Translations under genes and position numbers: made by a program
From: Deferribacteraceae bacterium
GTDB taxonomy: Bacteria; Chrysiogenota; Deferribacteres; Deferribacterales; JAISNW01
Direction of reading: 5' to 3'
NCBI GenBank assembly: GCA_031278965.1
Contig: JAITJJ010000233.1
Coordinates: 1-8,472 of the forward strand
DNA length: 8,472 nt
Notes under the pieces: model-generated
What the model saw: the letters and a program-made list of their open reading frames with translations, nothing else
Told to the model about the DNA's origin: nothing
The model's database searches: none
Shown: piece after piece, positions 4,844 to 8,472 of the stretch
How positions within the stretch are numbered: the stretch's first letter is position 1
Layout of the letters: the number at the start of each line of letters is the position of its first letter

Positions 4844-5610
4844 TGCCCTTGTTAGCGGTTCGCAATGTAAAAAAATCCTACCGCCTCTTTGAAGGTGTTT
4901 TTAAGAAGTCCGAGACCTCCTTTTATGCTGTGGACAACGTAACTCTGGAGATAAGCGAAGGCGAGAGCTTGGGAATTGTCGGGGAATCCGGTTCTGGAAA
5001 AACCACCCTTGCAAATATCTTTGCGGGAGTAATCATCCCAGACAGCGGAGTTTTGGAATATAATTCCGCCCCTGTTTCTCCAAAATCGCATATATTTAAA
5101 GAATACCGCCGTAATGTTCAGATGATCTTTCAGCACCCCGACAATAGCTTAAATCCAAAACTTACGGTTTATTCCGCCCTTTATGATCTTTTAATAAAAA
5201 GATTCCCCGGAAGAGAGATAAAAAGAGAGGCACTGCGCCTTCTGGAAAGAACCGGGCTTGCACCGGAACACCTTTCACGCTACCCCAGCGAGCTATCCGG
5301 TGGGCAGAAACAGCGGGTTTCCATTGCCAGAGCGTTGGCGCTCTCACCCAAGCTGATTATAGCCGACGAACCTGTATCCAACCTTGATGTCTCTGTTCAG
5401 GCACAGATTATAAATTTGCTTATGGAACTGGTGAAAAACGAAGGGCTCTCCCTGATATTCATTTCCCATAATCTGGCGGTAGTAAGCACTCTTTGTGAAA
5501 AGATAGCGGTAATAAAAAACGGCAGATTGCTTGAATACGGTTTAACAAAAGAGGTTATAGAAAACCCTAAGAACGAGTACACCATAACGCTCTTAAATGG
5601 GTGTATGTAG
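4843..5610 (+). CDS. ABC transporter ATP-binding protein, oligopeptide/nickel (OppF-like) type
   Basis: This is an ATPase subunit that would power an ABC importer at the cytoplasmic face of the inner membrane. All motifs are present: Walker A GESGSGKTT (47-55), Q-loop Gln97 in MIFQHPDNSLNP, signature LSGGQKQR (151-158), Walker B LIIADEP (171-177) and His209 in the switch (ISHN). The FQ-P-SLNP pattern and the LSGGQ-QR-xIARAL region point to the peptide/nickel family. At 255 residues it lacks most of the C-terminal extension of typical OppF and DppF (about 320), so it is closer to short NikE-like forms. Its ATG overlaps the serA stop (TAATG), suggesting translational coupling, and no clear ribosome site precedes it. 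No permease, binding protein or partner ATPase is nearby, so the substrate cannot be inferred. Confidence 0.85.
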   Translation: MPLLAVRNVKKSYRLFEGVFKKSETSFYAVDNVTLEISEGESLGIVGESGSGKTTLANIFAGVIIPDSGVLEYNSAPVSPKSHIFKEYRRNVQMIFQHPDNSLNPKLTVYSALYDLLIKRFPGREIKREALRLLERTGLAPEHLSRYPSELSGGQKQRVSIARALALSPKLIIADEPVSNLDVSVQAQIINLLMELVKNEGLSLIFISHNLAVVSTLCEKIAVIKNGRLLEYGLTKEVIENPKNEYTITLLNGCM

Positions 5611-5686
5611 CGGTTTTTTGCTGTGATATCTCTTCTGCCGCCTTTATATCCTCAGGATTCTGCCGCTCCTGAGAAACTTACTATCC

Positions 5687-5718
5687 AGAGATGGATAAAG
5701 CCCCCGCTATCTCTTTTT
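5687..5718 (+). terminator. Probable intrinsic terminator after the serA-ABC unit
   Basis: AGAGAT (5687-5692) pairs with ATCTCT (5709-5714), extended by two further pairs including a G-U, and is followed by TTTT. It lies about 77 bases after the ABC gene. A second hairpin, CTCAGGA/TCCTGAG (5651-5673), sits just upstream without a T-tract. The rest of 5611-5812 is AT-rich. I could not pick a convincing promoter for the malic enzyme gene there. Confidence 0.5.
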
Positions 5719-5812
5719 CAAATTATTTAACCGCTTATTTACTTGAAAGATAAAATTTTAGTTGTGTTTACCTTAATAATCATATTAAATATGAAATATT
5801 TTAGGAGTTGCT

Positions 5813-7093
5813 ATGTACCAGAAAAAAATAACGAAAGACGAAGCCCTTAATTATCACAGCTCCGGAAGACCGGGCAAGATAACAGTTGTTCCCACAAAAA
5901 GCTGCGAAACCCAGCGGGACCTCTCCCTTGCCTACTCGCCTGGGGTTGCCCACCCGTCTATCGCTATACATGAAAACCCCGAAAAGGTCTATAAATATAC
6001 CGCGAAAGGGAATCTTGTCGCCGTTATATCCAACGGCACGGCAGTGCTTGGGCTTGGGGATATAGGTCCCCTCGGTTCAAAGCCTGTTATGGAAGGAAAG
6101 GGAGTTCTCTTTAAGAGATTTGCGGGTATAGATGTTTTTGATATAGAGTTAAACGCCCCCACCGCTCAAGATGTAATATCCGCCTGCAGAATGCTTGAGC
6201 CCACCTTCGGCGGAATAAATTTGGAAGATATAAAAGCTCCAGAGTGCTTTGAGATAGAGCAAGAACTGCAAAAACTCTCTATCCCTGTTTTTCATGACGA
6301 TCAGCACGGAACGGCAATTATTGTAGGGGCGGCGCTCCTTTCTGCATCTCAGGTGGTAGGCAAAGCAATGACAGACTTAAAGGTTGTTATAAACGGTGCC
6401 GGTGCCAGCGGACTCTCCATTGCCAAGCATATTATGCGACTTGGGGTTCAGAAAAACAATATCACTATGTGCGACACCAAAGGGGTGCTCTATAAAGGGC
6501 GGATTGCCGGGATGAACTCCTACAAAGAACATATGGCAAAGGATACGGCTTTCAGAACCATATCGGAGGCGGCGGCGGGAGCGGACGTGCTTATGGGGTT
6601 ATCCTCAAAAGGTGCTTTCTCCCCTGAAATGATAAAAAGCCTTGCGCCGAATCCTATAGTCTTTGCCCTTGCCAATCCGGATCCGGAGATAGATCCGGAA
6701 GATGCTGTCCGCATAAGGAGCGATGCCATTGTTGCCACAGGGCGCAGTGATTATCCGAATCAGGTAAATAATGTTCTCTGCTTCCCTTTTATATTTAGGG
6801 GAGCTCTGGACGTGCGGGCAACCACCATAAACGATGAGATGAAGATGGCGGCATCCTTTGCCCTTGCCGCTCTTGCGAAAGAGCCTGTAACCGAGAGTGT
6901 GCGGGAGATATATCCAAATGAGAAGTTTGAATTCGGCAAAGGCTACATTATCCCAAAACCGTTTGATCAGCGGGTTTTAACATGGGTGTCCTCCGCTGTA
7001 GCGGAAGCGGCTATGGAAACAGGGGTGGCTCGCCTGCATATCAATGATCTTGAACAATATAAAAATAGCCTCATAGATAAACTGAACCGGTAG
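5813..7093 (+). CDS. Malic enzyme (oxaloacetate-decarboxylating), MaeB-type without PTA domain
   Basis: This enzyme decarboxylates malate to pyruvate and CO2 while reducing NAD or NADP. Visible motifs are the catalytic Tyr in YSPGV (41-45), GLGDIGPLGSKPVMEGK (80-96, with the conserved Lys96), acidic metal ligands in LEDI (137-140) and HDDQHGTA (161-168), the dinucleotide fold GAGASG (195-200), and ANPDPE and GRSDYPNQVNN near 287-320. The 426 residues match the short bacterial form. E. coli MaeB is about 760 residues because of an added phosphotransacetylase-like domain, which is absent here. The cofactor cannot be decided with confidence from sequence alone. An AGGAG ribosome site five bases before the ATG supports the start. 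It lies in the same direction as the transketolase gene, but a 256-base spacer argues for separate transcription. Confidence 0.93.
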   Translation: MYQKKITKDEALNYHSSGRPGKITVVPTKSCETQRDLSLAYSPGVAHPSIAIHENPEKVYKYTAKGNLVAVISNGTAVLGLGDIGPLGSKPVMEGKGVLFKRFAGIDVFDIELNAPTAQDVISACRMLEPTFGGINLEDIKAPECFEIEQELQKLSIPVFHDDQHGTAIIVGAALLSASQVVGKAMTDLKVVINGAGASGLSIAKHIMRLGVQKNNITMCDTKGVLYKGRIAGMNSYKEHMAKDTAFRTISEAAAGADVLMGLSSKGAFSPEMIKSLAPNPIVFALANPDPEIDPEDAVRIRSDAIVATGRSDYPNQVNNVLCFPFIFRGALDVRATTINDEMKMAASFALAALAKEPVTESVREIYPNEKFEFGKGYIIPKPFDQRVLTWVSSAVAEAAMETGVARLHINDLEQYKNSLIDKLNR

Positions 7094-7105
7094 GTTAGTG
7101 AGAGG

Positions 7106-7128
7106 CGTTTGGACGCTTGTCGCAAACG
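7106..7128 (+). terminator. Weak hairpin after the malic enzyme gene
   Basis: CGTTTGGAC and GTCGCAAACG pair with one bulged G around a GCTT loop, starting 13 bases past the stop codon. The following bases (GCTTGTTTAAAA) are only moderately T-rich. A second AT-rich pairing (AAAAAGT/ACTTTTT, 7137-7171) follows. Either could end transcription, but neither is a textbook terminator. Confidence 0.3.
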
Positions 7129-7288
7129 GCTTGTTTAAAAAGTGCGGAAATCCCTGAAATCCAGACTTTTTTTGCTGCCTGTTGTCCGCTTGATCTTGAA
7201 ATACCCTGAAGTTGAATTGTAAGACTTTTCCATACTCTTACTTGCTGCAAGCGGCAAACAGATAACTTTTAAAATGACGGTTTTTCAT

Positions 7289-7317
7289 TTGACATTCGCC
7301 TTTTTGAGCTTTAAATT
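7289..7317 (+). promoter_or_regulatory. Candidate promoter of the transketolase gene
   Basis: TTGACA (7289-7294), a 17-base spacer and TAAATT (7312-7317) lie about 33 bases before the transketolase ATG. The -35 box is perfect and the -10 box matches at four of six positions. The rest of the 256-base spacer shows no open frame I would call. Confidence 0.55.
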
Positions 7318-7349
7318 GCTTAGTTGTTAAAATAATCCGAGAGGCGCAG

Positions 7350-8472
7350 ATGTTTCCAGAAAAGTTGACCAATGCGGAGGAGACGGAGCTTAAAGAGTTT
7401 GCCCGTCTTGTCCGCGGGGATATTGTCACTATGACCACCATTGCCGCAAGCGGACACCCCGGAGGAGCCATGAGCAGCGCCGACCTGCTCTCCCTAATCT
7501 ATAGATACGCGGGAATCACTCCGTCAAACTTTGATAAACAAGAACGGAACAAAGTGTTGGTATCTATCGGGCATATCTCCCCCGCCGTATATTCTATTCT
7601 GGCAAGGCTTGGTTTTTTCCCCGCAGAAGATGCCATAGCATATTTTAGGTTGGCTGGCAGCCCTTATGAAGGGCATATTGAGCGGACTCTGCCTGGTGTG
7701 GAGTGGACAACAGGCAATCTCGGACAGGGTCTTTCCGCCGCGTGCGGATTTGCCTATGCAGACAAACTTAACGGTTACAACACAAGAACCTTTGTTCTTA
7801 CAGGTGACGGGGAACACCAAAAAGGGCAGATTTCAGAAGCAAGGCGGTTTGCCTCCCATTATGCCCTCTCTAACCTTACAGTTATTATAGATAACAACGA
7901 TTTGCAGATATCCGGCGGCGTCCACCGTATTATGAACGTAAATTTCACCTCAGAATATGCGGCAGATGGGTGGTCGGTTTTTGAAACGGACGGGCACGAT
8001 TTCTCTGAACTCCTCTCTGTCTTTAGGAAAGCGGAGCGCTCTGACAAACCTTCGGTTATAGTAGCGCATACCGTTATGGGGAAAGGGGTTTCTTTCATGG
8101 AGCACAATAACAATTATCACGGCTCCCCCCTTAAAGATAAAGACTATCCCGCAGCCATAGCAGAGCTGGGCGGCGAAAATCTATTGGAAAAATATCGGGA
8201 TAAGCGCAGAGGGTTTGCGGCGGTTCATATCCCCATAGCCGCAGAGAAAGAGTGCCCCTATGAGCCCGGCAAGAGATTTTACCCTAAAACTGCGGATACC
8301 GACTGTCGATCTGCCTTCGGGAACGCACTTATAGACCTTGTGGAAGCAGGGATGCGCAAAACGCCCATCTTAGTCTTTGACTGCGATCTTGCGGGTTCGG
8401 TTAAAACCAATCAGGTTGAGGCAAAACAGCCTAAATACTTTGTGCAGTGCGGTATAAGCGAGCATCACGCGT
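7350..8472 (+). CDS. Transketolase, N-terminal 374 residues (runs off the window)
   Basis: This is a thiamine-diphosphate enzyme that moves two-carbon ketol units between sugar phosphates in the non-oxidative pentose phosphate pathway. The open frame continues to the right edge. Visible elements are SGHPG (34-38) with its active-site His, the conserved GH in SIGHISP (72-78), TTGNLGQGLS (120-129), and the TPP and metal motif GDGEHQKGQ (152-160) followed about 20 residues later by IIDNN (179-183). The pyrimidine-binding domain begins near DCRSAFGNAL. The last visible segment, GISEHHA, contains the Glu that normally activates the cofactor. Both halves being in one chain shows a full-length type rather than the split archaeal type. 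The GDGE-H-QKGQ variant differs from the GDGCLMEG of proteobacterial TktA. A GAGAGG site just before the ATG supports the start. Confidence 0.92.
   Translation, partial: MFPEKLTNAEETELKEFARLVRGDIVTMTTIAASGHPGGAMSSADLLSLIYRYAGITPSNFDKQERNKVLVSIGHISPAVYSILARLGFFPAEDAIAYFRLAGSPYEGHIERTLPGVEWTTGNLGQGLSAACGFAYADKLNGYNTRTFVLTGDGEHQKGQISEARRFASHYALSNLTVIIDNNDLQISGGVHRIMNVNFTSEYAADGWSVFETDGHDFSELLSVFRKAERSDKPSVIVAHTVMGKGVSFMEHNNNYHGSPLKDKDYPAAIAELGGENLLEKYRDKRRGFAAVHIPIAAEKECPYEPGKRFYPKTADTDCRSAFGNALIDLVEAGMRKTPILVFDCDLAGSVKTNQVEAKQPKYFVQCGISEHHA

Noticed and set aside
5767..5795. Promoter TTTACC-17-TATGAA for the malic enzyme gene
   Set aside because: The start point would fall on the ribosome site at 5803-5807, leaving no usable leader.

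Overview
The window looks like the chromosome of a flagellated bacterium with ordinary sigma70-type promoters and Shine-Dalgarno sites. A phage-derived tail-gene segment occupies the left quarter. The mix of FlaG, a long three-domain SerA, a single-domain malic enzyme and a one-chain transketolase fits a Gram-negative, possibly anaerobic lineage (Deferribacterota- or deltaproteobacteria-like). No gene here fixes the taxon, so this placement is inference.

Region 1 (1-1795, minus strand) is a fragment of a siphophage-type tail module. In transcription order it holds a broken tail-tube gene, a small unknown protein, the tail assembly chaperone G, its -1 frameshift product GT, a short tape-measure-like protein, and the start of another gene leaving the left edge. 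The G/GT pair is the best-supported unusual feature. The G frame ends at an A AAA AAC heptamer followed at once by TGA, and the -1 frame continues for 73 codons that resemble phage T proteins. The tail-tube reading frame has lost its start and appears to carry a one-base frameshift, so the module is probably a decaying prophage remnant.

Region 2 (1796-2940, minus strand) is host sequence: flaG, its hairpin-bearing leader with a candidate promoter, then tRNA-Cys(GCA) and tRNA-Gly(GCC) behind a near-consensus promoter. The phage fragment begins about 240 bases past the flaG stop codon.

Region 3 (2940-5718, plus strand) starts with a spacer carrying a perfect 12-bp inverted repeat and a fully consensus TTGACA-17-TATAAT promoter. 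These lead into serA (phosphoglycerate dehydrogenase, first step of serine synthesis). serA overlaps an oligopeptide-type ABC transporter ATPase gene by one base (TAATG), so the two are probably translationally coupled. A hairpin with a T-tract closes this unit.

Region 4 (5719-8472, plus strand) holds a malic enzyme gene (malate to pyruvate) and, after a 256-base spacer with a candidate promoter, the first 374 codons of a transketolase gene that runs off the right edge. Together regions 3 and 4 are central carbon and amino-acid metabolism. I see no defence system, CRISPR array, insertion sequence or complete mobile element.
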